Assembly: GCF_020884755.1 (NCBI RefSeq)
Contig: NZ_BPWE01000001.1
Coordinates: forward strand, 558,001 to 622,000
Source of the DNA: Bifidobacterium mizhiense
Lineage (GTDB): Bacteria; Actinomycetota; Actinomycetes; Actinomycetales; Bifidobacteriaceae
Direction of reading: 5' to 3'
DNA: 64,000 nucleotides
The stretch's first letter is position 1. The number at the start of each line of letters is the position of its first letter. Position numbers and translations under genes: made by a program. Of the stretch, positions 55,174-64,000 are shown piece after piece. Under the pieces are notes generated by a model. The model ran no database searches. It was not told the origin of the DNA and worked only from the letters and a program-made list of their open reading frames with translations.

Positions 55174-58100
55174 TCACCCCCGGTCGTAGTAGCCGTCGGC
55201 ACCCAGGCGGGCCTGGGGATCCAGCAGCATGGCCTTCTCAATCTCGTGGCCCACATACCCGTGGCCGTCCTCATGGAAGCGGCGGTTGTCGATGGGCTCA
55301 TAGAGCGGGGCCCGACCCATGCGGCCCTCCTCCAGATGGCGCTGACCAGCGGCCAGACGGTCGTTGGCTCGGCGACGCCACTCGTCCAGAGCCTCCTGGC
55401 CGGAGGTCTGGAGCACGGCTGCCTCGAAGGCTCCAGGGCTGACGATGACCCCGATGCCGGAGACATGGCCGAAGCCCAGGGAGGTGACCAGCCCAGCCTT
55501 GATCCTGCCCACCTTCAGAGGCTGCTCCAGCCAGACCAGATGGTCGTCACGCTTCAGGACCGGATCCACGCAGTCCAGGGAGGCATTGGCCGGGATGACC
55601 CCGGACCGGAAGAGCTGGGTGAGCCCGTTGATCTGGAAGATGCAGGCACCGCCCTTGGCATGGCCGGTCAGGCTCTTCTGGGAGATGACGTAGAGCGGGT
55701 TGCCGTCCGTCCGCCCGATAGCGTGGGCCAGGGTGTTGTGCAACTCGGACTCGTTGGGGTCGTTGGCGTTGGTGGAGGTGTCATGCTTGGAGACCACGGC
55801 GATGTCGTCGGGGCTCACGCCCAGCTTGGCCAGCGAGCGCACCAGATCCGAGTCCTTGCCGCCCATGCCGGCAGCCAGAGCCCCCAGCCCGGGTGCGGGG
55901 ATGGAGGTGTGGGCACCATCCGCGAAGGAGTGGATGTACCCGACCACACCAGCCACAGGCAGACCCATACGCAGGGCGATGTCACCGCGGGTCAGCAGGA
56001 TGGTCCCGCCGCCCTGGGACTCCAGGAAGCCCCCGCGCCGACGATCGTTGGCCCGAGAGAAGAACCTCGGCTGGATGCCCTTGGCGTACATCTCGGCGGA
56101 GTCGGCGGTGGCGTTCATGTTGCCGAAGCCGATGACCGACTCCACACCGATGTCGTCGATGGCGCCCGTGACTACGAAGTCCGCCTTGCCCAGGGCGATC
56201 TTGTCAGCGCCCTCCTCAAGGGAGACCGCAGCCGTGGCGCAGGCCGAGACTGGCTGGACCATGTTGCCGTAGCCGCCGATGTAGGACTGCATGACGTGCG
56301 CGGCCACCACGTTTGGCAGAGCCTCCTGGAGGATGTCCGTGGGAATCTCCTTGCCCAGGAAGCGGTCCAGGTAGAGCTTGCGCATGGAGGCCATGCCGCC
56401 GAAGCCGGTCCCCTGGGTGGAGGCCACCTTGGAGGGATGCACGGCCTGGAGGATCTCGACCGGGGTGAATCCGGCCGACAGGTAGGCATCCACGGTGGTC
56501 ACGATGTTCCAGAGGGCGATCTGATCCACATCCCCGACCATGGAGGCGGGAATGCCCCACTTGACCGGGTCGAAGCCCTTGGGGAACTGGCCGCCCACGG
56601 TCCTGGACATGGTGGCCCGGCGCGGCACGCGGATGCGGGAACCGGGAAGGCGGGTGACGGTCCACTCGCCGGACTCCTCGTCGCGGGCGATGCTGGTGTG
56701 GTCAGGATCCTGGGCCACGTACTCCTCAGCCATGTCCTTGGTGGGCACCGAGAAGGCCACGTCGTGATCCAGGAAGACGTCCACCTCCTCCTCGTTGGTG
56801 CCCTGGCGGTAGTCAGAACCCATGCCGTCGTCGAAGGGACGGATGCCGGAGCGGGCCACTACCTGGTCGTGGTAGCGCTCGGCGATGTCCTGCTCAGGCA
56901 CCAGCTCGCCGTCCGTGTCGTACCAGCCCGGCTTGGGGCTGTCCTGCCACTCGACCAGACCCATGTTCCAGGCCAGCTCGAGGACTGCGGCGGCGCTCAG
57001 GTCAACCTGGCCATCCGAGTGGATGCCCATCTCGGCCTCGAAGCGGGTGCGGCCGGAGCCCCAGGGACCCATCTCACCGATGGAGACGATGACGATCTGA
57101 TCCTCGGGCCGAGCAGTCACGCCCTGCCAATCCTTCAGGTCCACCGGGGCCTGAGCGGGCACCCGGGGTGTGGGCAGGGCCTTGATGACCCGGTCTGGAT
57201 CCTTGTCGGCATCTGCGGGTGCATCCCCGGGCTTTCCGGCTGGAGCCGGTGTCAACGGATCCTCATCCTGGGCAGCCTCAGCCTTCAGGGCCTTGAGGTC
57301 CAGCGGACTGGAGCCCAGACCACCGGTCAGGTCGGCCTTAAGCGGGGCCTGGAGAGCCTGCTGGCGGGCCTGCACAGTGCAGAGCTCCAGCAGGGAATCA
57401 GCCATCTGCTCAGTGGAGTAGGTGCGGATGCCGTGGCGCTCCACCACCTGGACCAGCGGGTCATTGCCGCCCATGAGCCCGGTGCCACGGACCCAGCCGA
57501 TCAGCGGGTGGGCGAAGGTGACCCGGCCGGACCAGTCCTGCTCGGGGCGGGACCGGTTGACGATGGCGTCCAGGGCGGCCTTGACCTCCCCATAGGCCCC
57601 GTCGCCGCCGAACATGCCGCGGTTGGGTGAGCCAGGCAGGACCACATGTAGACGGTGGTCAACGTCGGTATCCGCCCCGATGCCGGCGAACCCGGCGATC
57701 TGGCGTTCCAGACTCCAGAGCATGAGCCGGGCCTGGGACTCGAAGAGCCGGCCCGAGTCGGCCATGGTCCCGTGCATGGCGGGGGCTGCGAAGGGCAGCA
57801 GCAGGGTGGGCTCGTAGGCGGGCTTGAGCACGGTGGTCGTGGCCCCCGTGGTCTTGCGCTGCTCATTGCCGACCCAGTCGACCAGGGCATCCACATCCCG
57901 GTAGCTGGACAGGTTGGCGGGCACGATCCAGAGACGGGCGCCACCCACGGCATGGCGACGGTAGAGGTCGCGGGCCCAGATCACGGTCTGCGGCTTCAGA
58001 GAATGGCAGACGGCGATGACTGTCGCCCCGCCCTCCAGGAGGCCTGCAGTCAGAGATCCTGCGATGGACTTGGGGGCCACGCCGGTGACTACGGCCACAT

Positions 58101-61100
58101 CCTTGGCGAATCGTGCAGCGGTCTGGTTCGAGTCGGCAGGAGTCATGGCCTGGTCAGCTATGCCGGTGAAGACCCGGGCCAGATCCTGCTCGCCACGGTT
58201 GCGCGCCTGTTCGGCGTACCAGACGGCCTGATCATGCACCTCGCGTCCGGCTCCTACGAAGCTCAGGCGACTGCGGTCATCATCGTGCTCGTGGTAGATG
58301 TGAGCCAGATCCTCACGGGCGCTGGCCCAGCGATCGTCGAAGAGGACGGCGCGCGAGGCCTCGAACCGTGGCGCCACCTGCTCGGGCCAGTCGCTGCCCA
58401 GCTCGGCATCGACGGCGGCCACGACGGCAGCGTCCTCATTCTCGCCAGGCTGGACGGTCGGAGGCTTAAGCCCCAGCTTGTCCAGGAGGAATCGTGCAGT
58501 AGAGGCCAGCACACCCTCAGAGCCGGTCACCTGAGCCGCGAAGGCATCCAGGGCAGCAGAGTCGACCACGGCACCGCCGACAGCACCCCCTGCAGAGGGC
58601 ATGGAGACCGTGACGCCGTGACGCTGGGCCACCTGCTGAACGGCCTGATCGATCAGCGCATTGGCCGCAGGCACAGTGGAGACGGATTCAGTGGGCAGGA
58701 GCGCCAGGTCGCCGCCACGCGAGGAAGCACCCTCACGAGTATCCAGGACCAGGCTGGCCACGGTGGCCGAGACCCAGCCAGCACCCAGCTGCCAGACATC
58801 GGAGACCCGCTGCTCGACCTGCTGCAGCTTGAGACCGGAGGGGCCAAAGAGGTCGCGGATGCGCTCACGAACGATGTCGGAGAGCACCGGGCCGAAGGGC
58901 CGATAATTGGGGGCCACCTTGTTGACCAGGGCGCTCAGGTCGGTCATACTGGCCTCGGCGGCGCCGTCCACACTGGCCACGCCCAGCTCGGAACTGATGT
59001 CCATCAGCAGCTGGTTACGTCTGGAGGAGACGCCGTTGGTCAGGGTGTCGGTGGTGTCGGTCTGCCCGATCTGCTCGGGACGGATCTTGGTGGAGTAGGC
59101 CAGCAGGACGGCGATGGCGTCCGAGGCCTTGAAGGGCAGGTCGGCTACATCAGCACCCGATGGACCGCCGGTCGCCGGGGCCGGAGCAGGAACCGAATCC
59201 TCGGATGCTGCAGGGGCCGGAGCCGGAGCTGGAGTCGATGCACGTGCGGGCGCAGCAGCCTGAGCAGGTTCAGGGCTGGAGACCTGAACCGGAGCTGCGG
59301 GCTCATCCTGAACCGGGGCCATGGGATCAGTGTCGGTCAGATAGACCCGGCTCTCGTCCCTGCCCAGGTTGTAGACGCTCACGTGACGCTCGCGGAAGTC
59401 GGGCAGCTTCAGGGTCTTGGTGCCCAGGTTGGCCAGGGTGGGCGAATGGCCCAGCCCTACCTCGATCAGCTGCTCGACGCCCAGGCCGCCCTGCTCGGGG
59501 GCATCGAACATGATTGCCTGGGTCTCGATCCAGCGCACAGGAGAGGCGAACTGCCAGGAGAGCAGCTCGGTCAGCAGCAGACGGCCCAGCTTCTGGTCGT
59601 CGGCCGCATACTGATCCCAGACCTGGGGATCGTCCAGAGCCTGCTTGATGCGTTCGGAAGGAACCACCTCCAGGATGGAGGCCGCGAACTCCTTGGTCAT
59701 CTGGAAGGGCCGTGCAACCAGGTTGGGTATGTAGCGACCCTCCAGGCGGGAGTAGTCGATGTGCTCGGGCAGCAGGGCGTCCAGGGTATCGCGGAACTCG
59801 GGCACCCCCTTGCGCAGCAGAGTGGAGTGGAAGGGCACGTCGATGCCGGGCACGTACATGAAGGCCGGCTTGCCGCCCGCCTCCTTGGCCCGGCGGTTGG
59901 CGTCGGCACGCAGATACTCCAGGCCGGCGATGGTTCCGGCTATGGCGTACTGCTGGCCGGCAAGGTTGTAGTTGACGATCTCCAGGAATTCGCCGCACTC
60001 CTTGGATACGGACTCCACATACTGCTTGACCCCGGAGTCGCCCACGCCGAACTGGTTGGGACGCAAGGCGCCCATCCGGTAGTTGCTGCGCCCCTGCTCG
60101 TCGCGTTCGATCAGGGAGTGCATGGTGGACCCGCGGTGGAAGACCAGCTCCAGAACCGTCTCCAGGGACATGACCCCGGCGAAGGAGCTCAGGGCGTTGT
60201 ACTCGCCCAGGGAGTGGCCGGCGAAGTAGGCGGGCCAGATGTCCATGCCGGACTCACGCAGGCGGGCGGTCTGAGCGAAAGCCACGGTGGCAAGGGCCAC
60301 CTGGGTGAACTGGGTCAGGTTGAGCAGACCCTCCGGATGGTGGTAGGTGACCCCCTTGGCCGTCAGGGTGTGCGGGTTATCGCGTACCACGGCCAGGATG
60401 GAGAACCCCAGCTTGCTGCGGGTCAGGGCATCGGCCCGTTCCCAGGTCTCACGGGCGGCCGGAGACTTGGCCCGCTCGTCCAGGACCATGCCCTGCTGCT
60501 GAATCCCCTGGCCGGGGTAGACGTAGGCGGTCCGTGGTGCGCGGGCAATCGCCGTGCCACGGGAGACCAGCTGGCCGTCGATCCTGCAGGTGACCTCCAG
60601 GACCAGGCCGCCATGGCGGACCTTGCCCACACGCTCCAGGCTGATCTCCACCTTGTCGCCCAGCTGAACCATGCCATACATGTTGTAGGTCCATCCGGCA
60701 ATCTCATAGTGGACGCCCTGTTCATCGGTGGCCTGGGCCGCGTACTGGGCGGTGGCCGACAGCCACATGCCATGCACCAGCGGCGCAGACAGGCCGGAGA
60801 CCGCAGCACCCCGCTTGGAGGTGTGGATGGGGTTGAAGTCCCCGGAGGTGCGTGCGAAGGCGGTCATGTCCTTGGGGGCGGTCACAGTGACGCGGCGCAG
60901 CAGCCTGCGGGGTGTGTCCACCGTGTCAGCGCGGATGCCGCCGTACTCGGGAGCCTCCTGGGGCAGCTGGTCGCTGTAGGCACGGCCACGGATGGCGAAG
61001 CGCTCGACCTCGCGGGCCAGCACAGTCCCGTCCTGGGCGGCGTGGACCACATGGATGGTCACCACCCGGCCGGAGGAGGACTCCTGGTAGGGCTCGGCCC

Positions 61101-63987
61101 AGCTGGTCAGTTCAATCCGCTGGCCGGTATGCTCCAGCAGGCGCTTCTCGCTGACCTCCAGCTCGATCAGATGGTCAAGATGGACCGCGTTGAGCAGGCC
61201 CTCGATGATGGGGAAGCCATCCACATAGACGGATCCCAGGGCTGCATAGATGGCCGGCCAAGCCGGACCCACCAGCGCGTCGGGGGCGAAACCGGAGGGG
61301 ATCAAGGCATCGGGCAGGGCACCTCCGGTGGCCGCCTCATGGTCGAAGCCCAGGTTGGATGCTAGGGTGTAGCCGGTGTGGGCCAGACCGAAGGGGTGGT
61401 CAGGGTCGTCGCCGTCCTTCTTGATGACAGGCATGGCCTCCAGCTTGTCGCCGGTGATGGTGGTGTTGCCGATGCCGGCTGTGTCGGCCAGCATGGCGTA
61501 GACGTCCTTGGGCAGGCGGCTGCGGTCGACCACCGGGAAGAGGCCGACCTGGTCGCTCTTGATGGTCAGCGGCACGACGATGTCGCGCACCGCATGCCGG
61601 TCCAGGCCGCCGTCGGGGTCGTCATCCCAGTAGGTGTCCAGGTGGATGTCCAGGTCGTAGTGCTCGCCCTGGTCGTCCTGGCCGGTGGCGGTGATGGTGT
61701 AGTTGGGGTCGTCCATGGCCGTCCCATAGGCCGGATTGGCCATCAGATGGCCCACCCAGGAGATGTTTGGGCTGCGGCGGATGAACTCCTGCGCGTCAGC
61801 GGCGCCTGCCAGCTGGCTGTAGGCCTTGGCGGGACTGCTGTCCAGGTCGCTCACCCGGTCTATGGCCGCTTGCTCGAACCGTCCCAGAATGGAGGCCACC
61901 GGCTCGTCCACCGTGGTGATGCCCGCCACGGAGATGGGTCCGGGGATGGCCCTGACCGAGTCGGCGCCGTAGCGGGGGTCCTCGGACTGCCAGAGCTGGT
62001 CCTGACCCCACCAACGCAGCAGATCGTTGTCGATGACCGGCACGAAGGGCATGGGCTTGGGGTACTCGCGCACCAGAACGGGGAACCAGGCCACGTCGGT
62101 AGGCACCACCTTGAGCTCGGCCGCCTGTGGATAGGCCTCATGCAGTCGACGAAGCGCCTGCTCGGGCTCGGCCACATCCTGCCTGGAGGCGAAGATGGAG
62201 TCGAACTCGCCGCTCTGACGCTCGCAGACACGGGCCTCGATGCGCCGCAGCAGATGCAGGAAGCGGTCGATGTAGGTGTCGTCGGCCCAGGGGTAGGCCA
62301 GGTCGGCGAAGCGCTGGGCCCAGTCCTGGTAGGTCATGGTCTCCAGATCGCCGAAGTAGGGCTTGGCGGTCTTGTTCAGGGCCTCGATGATCTCCCCGCG
62401 ACGGGTCTCCAGCTCCTCGGGGTGCTTCATGACCCGGACCAGCAGACGGCCGCACTCGGCGGAGGAGTTCTCCATCTCGTAGATGTCGGCATGCAGATGG
62501 CTCAGACCGGAACCCACGCCTCCCACGGACTTGCCGCTGGGCACCCACTTCTCACCCATGGGGGCGAAGGGGTCCGGATCGGGGGTGGAACTGTCGATGC
62601 CGGGAGTGGCTACCAGAGCCCGCTTGATCTCGGGATTGGTGTGGGCCTCCTTGGCGGTCATGGCCGCTGTGCCGATCATGACACCATCCACGGGCATGTC
62701 CGGCAGGTGGTAGGCGCGGGACCACTGGCCGCTGATGTAGTCGGCCGCCCGCTCAGGTGTGCCGATGCCGCCGCCGGCCACCAGAACGATGTTGGGGCAG
62801 GCACGGACCTCGGCGTAGGTGGTCGAGAGCAGATCGTCCAGGGACTCCCAGGAGTGGTGACCGCCGGCGGCTCCGCCTTCGACCTCCATAAGAATATGGG
62901 TGGGGGCGACCTTGCGGGCGATGGCCACGACCTGGCGGATCTGATCCACCGTGCCGGGCTTGAAGGCCACGTAGGGGAAGCCCTCTTCGTTGAGCTGATG
63001 GATCAGGGTCACGGCCTCGTCCAGTTCAGGGATGCCGGCAGAGATGACCACCCCGTCGATGGGGGTGCCGGAGGCGCGCTTCTTGGGCACGATATGCTGG
63101 CTGCCGAACTGGAGGTTCCACAGGTAGCGATCCATGAACATGGCATTGAACTCGACCGTGCGGCCCTCCTGCAGCTGGTCCTCCAGCTGAGACACATGGC
63201 GGTCGAAGACCTCAGCGGTCACCTGGCCGCCGCCGGCCAGCTCGGCCCAGTAGCCGGCGTTGGCGGCTGCGGCCACGATCTCGGGCTCCACGGTGGTCGG
63301 GGTCATGCCGGCCAACATGACCGGGGGCTTGCCGGTCAACCTGCTGAAGGCGGTCTCCACACGGGGACCTGCCGGGGTCTCAAGCAGACGGGGGGCCAGC
63401 TTGGACCAGTCCTGGGTCCGGGCCGGATCCTCCTCCATGGTGGAAAGCTGCGCGCGCCGGGCCTGGTTCGAGGCCTCGACCACGCCCACGCCGGTGCCCT
63501 GGACCAGGTTGTCCACCAGCTTGCCCAGGGTCTCGCCCGGGCCCAGATCCACCAGCCAGAGGAAGGCGGCATCCTGCTGGTCCATGACCTCGGCGATCCG
63601 GCCGGCCCAGTCGGCATGGTTGAGCAGAACCTCTTCAGCCAGAACCCGGGCACGCTCGGTGTCCAGACCGCAGCGTGAAGCCCAGTCCACGCTCAGATCC
63701 ACGGCCTCCTTCATGAGCGGCGAGTGGAAGGGCAGGGTCACATCCAGGTACTCCAGAACCGGCGAGAAGGCGGTTCCGCCACGGACCTTATCCTCGCGCA
63801 GTTGGCGCTGATGCTCGCTCTCCTTGCTCGCCTCGATGGCGAAGGCAGCCAGATCCTCCGGATAGCCGGACAGGACCAGGTTGCGATCCGAGTTGGTCAC
63901 GGCCACGCTGATGGGGCCGCGAGCGCCAGGCACCCGGTCGACCAGGACCTCCACCTGATGGCGGGTGGCGCCGCGCACCGAAAGCAT
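55174..63987 (-). CDS. fas: Type I fatty acid synthase, C-terminal 2937 residues (partial)
   Basis: A giant multifunctional chain; the N-terminus lies past the right edge. In order: end of the acetyl transferase (to about residue 190), FMN-type enoyl reductase (from about 205, RLTGKPPVMLAGMTPTTVEPE), MaoC-like dehydratase (about 1049, GDFNPIHTS), malonyl/palmitoyl transferase (about 1259, FAGHSLGEYNALS), Ala/Pro-rich linker, ACP (about 1654, NGVSSRRNQLL with the phosphopantetheine Ser), ketoreductase (about 1967, VAVVTGVAPKSIAGSL) and ketosynthase (about 2581, VSACATAAVSLEEG; His in SKHDTSTNANDP and KSLTGHAKGGA). No phosphopantetheinyl transferase domain follows. This is the fungal-like layout found in mycobacteria and bifidobacteria. 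Confidence 0.97.
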   Translation of the reverse strand: MLSVRGATRHQVEVLVDRVPGARGPISVAVTNSDRNLVLSGYPEDLAAFAIEASKESEHQRQLREDKVRGGTAFSPVLEYLDVTLPFHSPLMKEAVDLSVDWASRCGLDTERARVLAEEVLLNHADWAGRIAEVMDQQDAAFLWLVDLGPGETLGKLVDNLVQGTGVGVVEASNQARRAQLSTMEEDPARTQDWSKLAPRLLETPAGPRVETAFSRLTGKPPVMLAGMTPTTVEPEIVAAAANAGYWAELAGGGQVTAEVFDRHVSQLEDQLQEGRTVEFNAMFMDRYLWNLQFGSQHIVPKKRASGTPIDGVVISAGIPELDEAVTLIHQLNEEGFPYVAFKPGTVDQIRQVVAIARKVAPTHILMEVEGGAAGGHHSWESLDDLLSTTYAEVRACPNIVLVAGGGIGTPERAADYISGQWSRAYHLPDMPVDGVMIGTAAMTAKEAHTNPEIKRALVATPGIDSSTPDPDPFAPMGEKWVPSGKSVGGVGSGLSHLHADIYEMENSSAECGRLLVRVMKHPEELETRRGEIIEALNKTAKPYFGDLETMTYQDWAQRFADLAYPWADDTYIDRFLHLLRRIEARVCERQSGEFDSIFASRQDVAEPEQALRRLHEAYPQAAELKVVPTDVAWFPVLVREYPKPMPFVPVIDNDLLRWWGQDQLWQSEDPRYGADSVRAIPGPISVAGITTVDEPVASILGRFEQAAIDRVSDLDSSPAKAYSQLAGAADAQEFIRRSPNISWVGHLMANPAYGTAMDDPNYTITATGQDDQGEHYDLDIHLDTYWDDDPDGGLDRHAVRDIVVPLTIKSDQVGLFPVVDRSRLPKDVYAMLADTAGIGNTTITGDKLEAMPVIKKDGDDPDHPFGLAHTGYTLASNLGFDHEAATGGALPDALIPSGFAPDALVGPAWPAIYAALGSVYVDGFPIIEGLLNAVHLDHLIELEVSEKRLLEHTGQRIELTSWAEPYQESSSGRVVTIHVVHAAQDGTVLAREVERFAIRGRAYSDQLPQEAPEYGGIRADTVDTPRRLLRRVTVTAPKDMTAFARTSGDFNPIHTSKRGAAVSGLSAPLVHGMWLSATAQYAAQATDEQGVHYEIAGWTYNMYGMVQLGDKVEISLERVGKVRHGGLVLEVTCRIDGQLVSRGTAIARAPRTAYVYPGQGIQQQGMVLDERAKSPAARETWERADALTRSKLGFSILAVVRDNPHTLTAKGVTYHHPEGLLNLTQFTQVALATVAFAQTARLRESGMDIWPAYFAGHSLGEYNALSSFAGVMSLETVLELVFHRGSTMHSLIERDEQGRSNYRMGALRPNQFGVGDSGVKQYVESVSKECGEFLEIVNYNLAGQQYAIAGTIAGLEYLRADANRRAKEAGGKPAFMYVPGIDVPFHSTLLRKGVPEFRDTLDALLPEHIDYSRLEGRYIPNLVARPFQMTKEFAASILEVVPSERIKQALDDPQVWDQYAADDQKLGRLLLTELLSWQFASPVRWIETQAIMFDAPEQGGLGVEQLIEVGLGHSPTLANLGTKTLKLPDFRERHVSVYNLGRDESRVYLTDTDPMAPVQDEPAAPVQVSSPEPAQAAAPARASTPAPAPAPAASEDSVPAPAPATGGPSGADVADLPFKASDAIAVLLAYSTKIRPEQIGQTDTTDTLTNGVSSRRNQLLMDISSELGVASVDGAAEASMTDLSALVNKVAPNYRPFGPVLSDIVRERIRDLFGPSGLKLQQVEQRVSDVWQLGAGWVSATVASLVLDTREGASSRGGDLALLPTESVSTVPAANALIDQAVQQVAQRHGVTVSMPSAGGAVGGAVVDSAALDAFAAQVTGSEGVLASTARFLLDKLGLKPPTVQPGENEDAAVVAAVDAELGSDWPEQVAPRFEASRAVLFDDRWASAREDLAHIYHEHDDDRSRLSFVGAGREVHDQAVWYAEQARNRGEQDLARVFTGIADQAMTPADSNQTAARFAKDVAVVTGVAPKSIAGSLTAGLLEGGATVIAVCHSLKPQTVIWARDLYRRHAVGGARLWIVPANLSSYRDVDALVDWVGNEQRKTTGATTTVLKPAYEPTLLLPFAAPAMHGTMADSGRLFESQARLMLWSLERQIAGFAGIGADTDVDHRLHVVLPGSPNRGMFGGDGAYGEVKAALDAIVNRSRPEQDWSGRVTFAHPLIGWVRGTGLMGGNDPLVQVVERHGIRTYSTEQMADSLLELCTVQARQQALQAPLKADLTGGLGSSPLDLKALKAEAAQDEDPLTPAPAGKPGDAPADADKDPDRVIKALPTPRVPAQAPVDLKDWQGVTARPEDQIVIVSIGEMGPWGSGRTRFEAEMGIHSDGQVDLSAAAVLELAWNMGLVEWQDSPKPGWYDTDGELVPEQDIAERYHDQVVARSGIRPFDDGMGSDYRQGTNEEEVDVFLDHDVAFSVPTKDMAEEYVAQDPDHTSIARDEESGEWTVTRLPGSRIRVPRRATMSRTVGGQFPKGFDPVKWGIPASMVGDVDQIALWNIVTTVDAYLSAGFTPVEILQAVHPSKVASTQGTGFGGMASMRKLYLDRFLGKEIPTDILQEALPNVVAAHVMQSYIGGYGNMVQPVSACATAAVSLEEGADKIALGKADFVVTGAIDDIGVESVIGFGNMNATADSAEMYAKGIQPRFFSRANDRRRGGFLESQGGGTILLTRGDIALRMGLPVAGVVGYIHSFADGAHTSIPAPGLGALAAGMGGKDSDLVRSLAKLGVSPDDIAVVSKHDTSTNANDPNESELHNTLAHAIGRTDGNPLYVISQKSLTGHAKGGACIFQINGLTQLFRSGVIPANASLDCVDPVLKRDDHLVWLEQPLKVGRIKAGLVTSLGFGHVSGIGVIVSPGAFEAAVLQTSGQEALDEWRRRANDRLAAGQRHLEEGRMGRAPLYEPIDNRRFHEDGHGYVGHEIEKAMLLDPQARLGADGYYDRG

Positions 63988-64000
63988 GGGCGTGGCTTCA

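Noticed and set aside
57655-61365. 1236-codon open frame on the plus strand
   Set aside because: Antisense shadow of fas; no domain and no ribosome site.

Overview
This window is a chromosomal segment of a high-GC actinobacterium, almost certainly a Bifidobacterium. The indicators are a giant single-chain type I fatty acid synthase with a separate AcpS, a groES gene standing alone behind a CIRCE operator, a PNPase with an RGG-like tail, and a type I-E CRISPR repeat of the actinobacterial kind. A species cannot be fixed from the sequence. An insect-gut lineage is possible but is only a guess.

Left part (1-34.7 kb): mostly housekeeping genes, nearly all on the minus strand. In order: the start of a class Ib ribonucleotide reductase operon (nrdI, then the next gene cut by the edge) behind paired NrdR boxes; a HisC/Pat-type aminotransferase; groES with CIRCE; a membrane protein; a GNAT acetyltransferase; and, divergently, a 5-formyl-THF cyclo-ligase, an FmdB zinc ribbon, a SAF-domain protein with a lost stop, and mscL. 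Next come a 1239-residue SF1-helicase-like protein whose ATPase and nuclease motifs look dead, coupled to an FHA protein; rplJ-rplL with a promoter and leader attenuator; MTA/SAH nucleosidase; two tandem DAHP synthases; pepC; a CPBP protease; a DivIVA-like coiled-coil protein; pcp; ispD; pgeF; and an aldo/keto reductase. A 2.79-kb tandem duplication (25.4-31.0 kb) then doubled a DUF2207 membrane protein gene and created an aldo/keto reductase::LemA fusion gene at its joint. lemA, pnp and rpsO close this part.

Middle part (34.7-52 kb): accessory DNA. It holds an orphan DUF4176 gene (a family often linked to type VII secretion), a decayed glycine-zipper fragment, two membrane proteins of unknown function, and a type I-E CRISPR-Cas locus. 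On the minus strand the order is cas3-cse1-cse2-cas7-cas5-cas6e-cas1(broken)-cas2-leader-array. The array has 25 good repeats, a spacer present twice, a block of variant repeats and one oversize spacer. Its leader-distal end dissolves over about 1.8 kb into decayed repeats. Within that trailer an unknown small-protein gene is triplicated (two open copies, one dead). Interference genes look intact, but cas1 has an internal deletion with frameshift plus an in-frame stop, so the array is probably frozen.

Right part (52-64 kb): acpS, tRNA-Gly(TCC), about 2.1 kb of gene-poor sequence with at most one small membrane peptide, and the C-terminal 2937 residues of the type I fatty acid synthase running off the right edge. 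AcpS presumably activates the ACP domain of that synthase.
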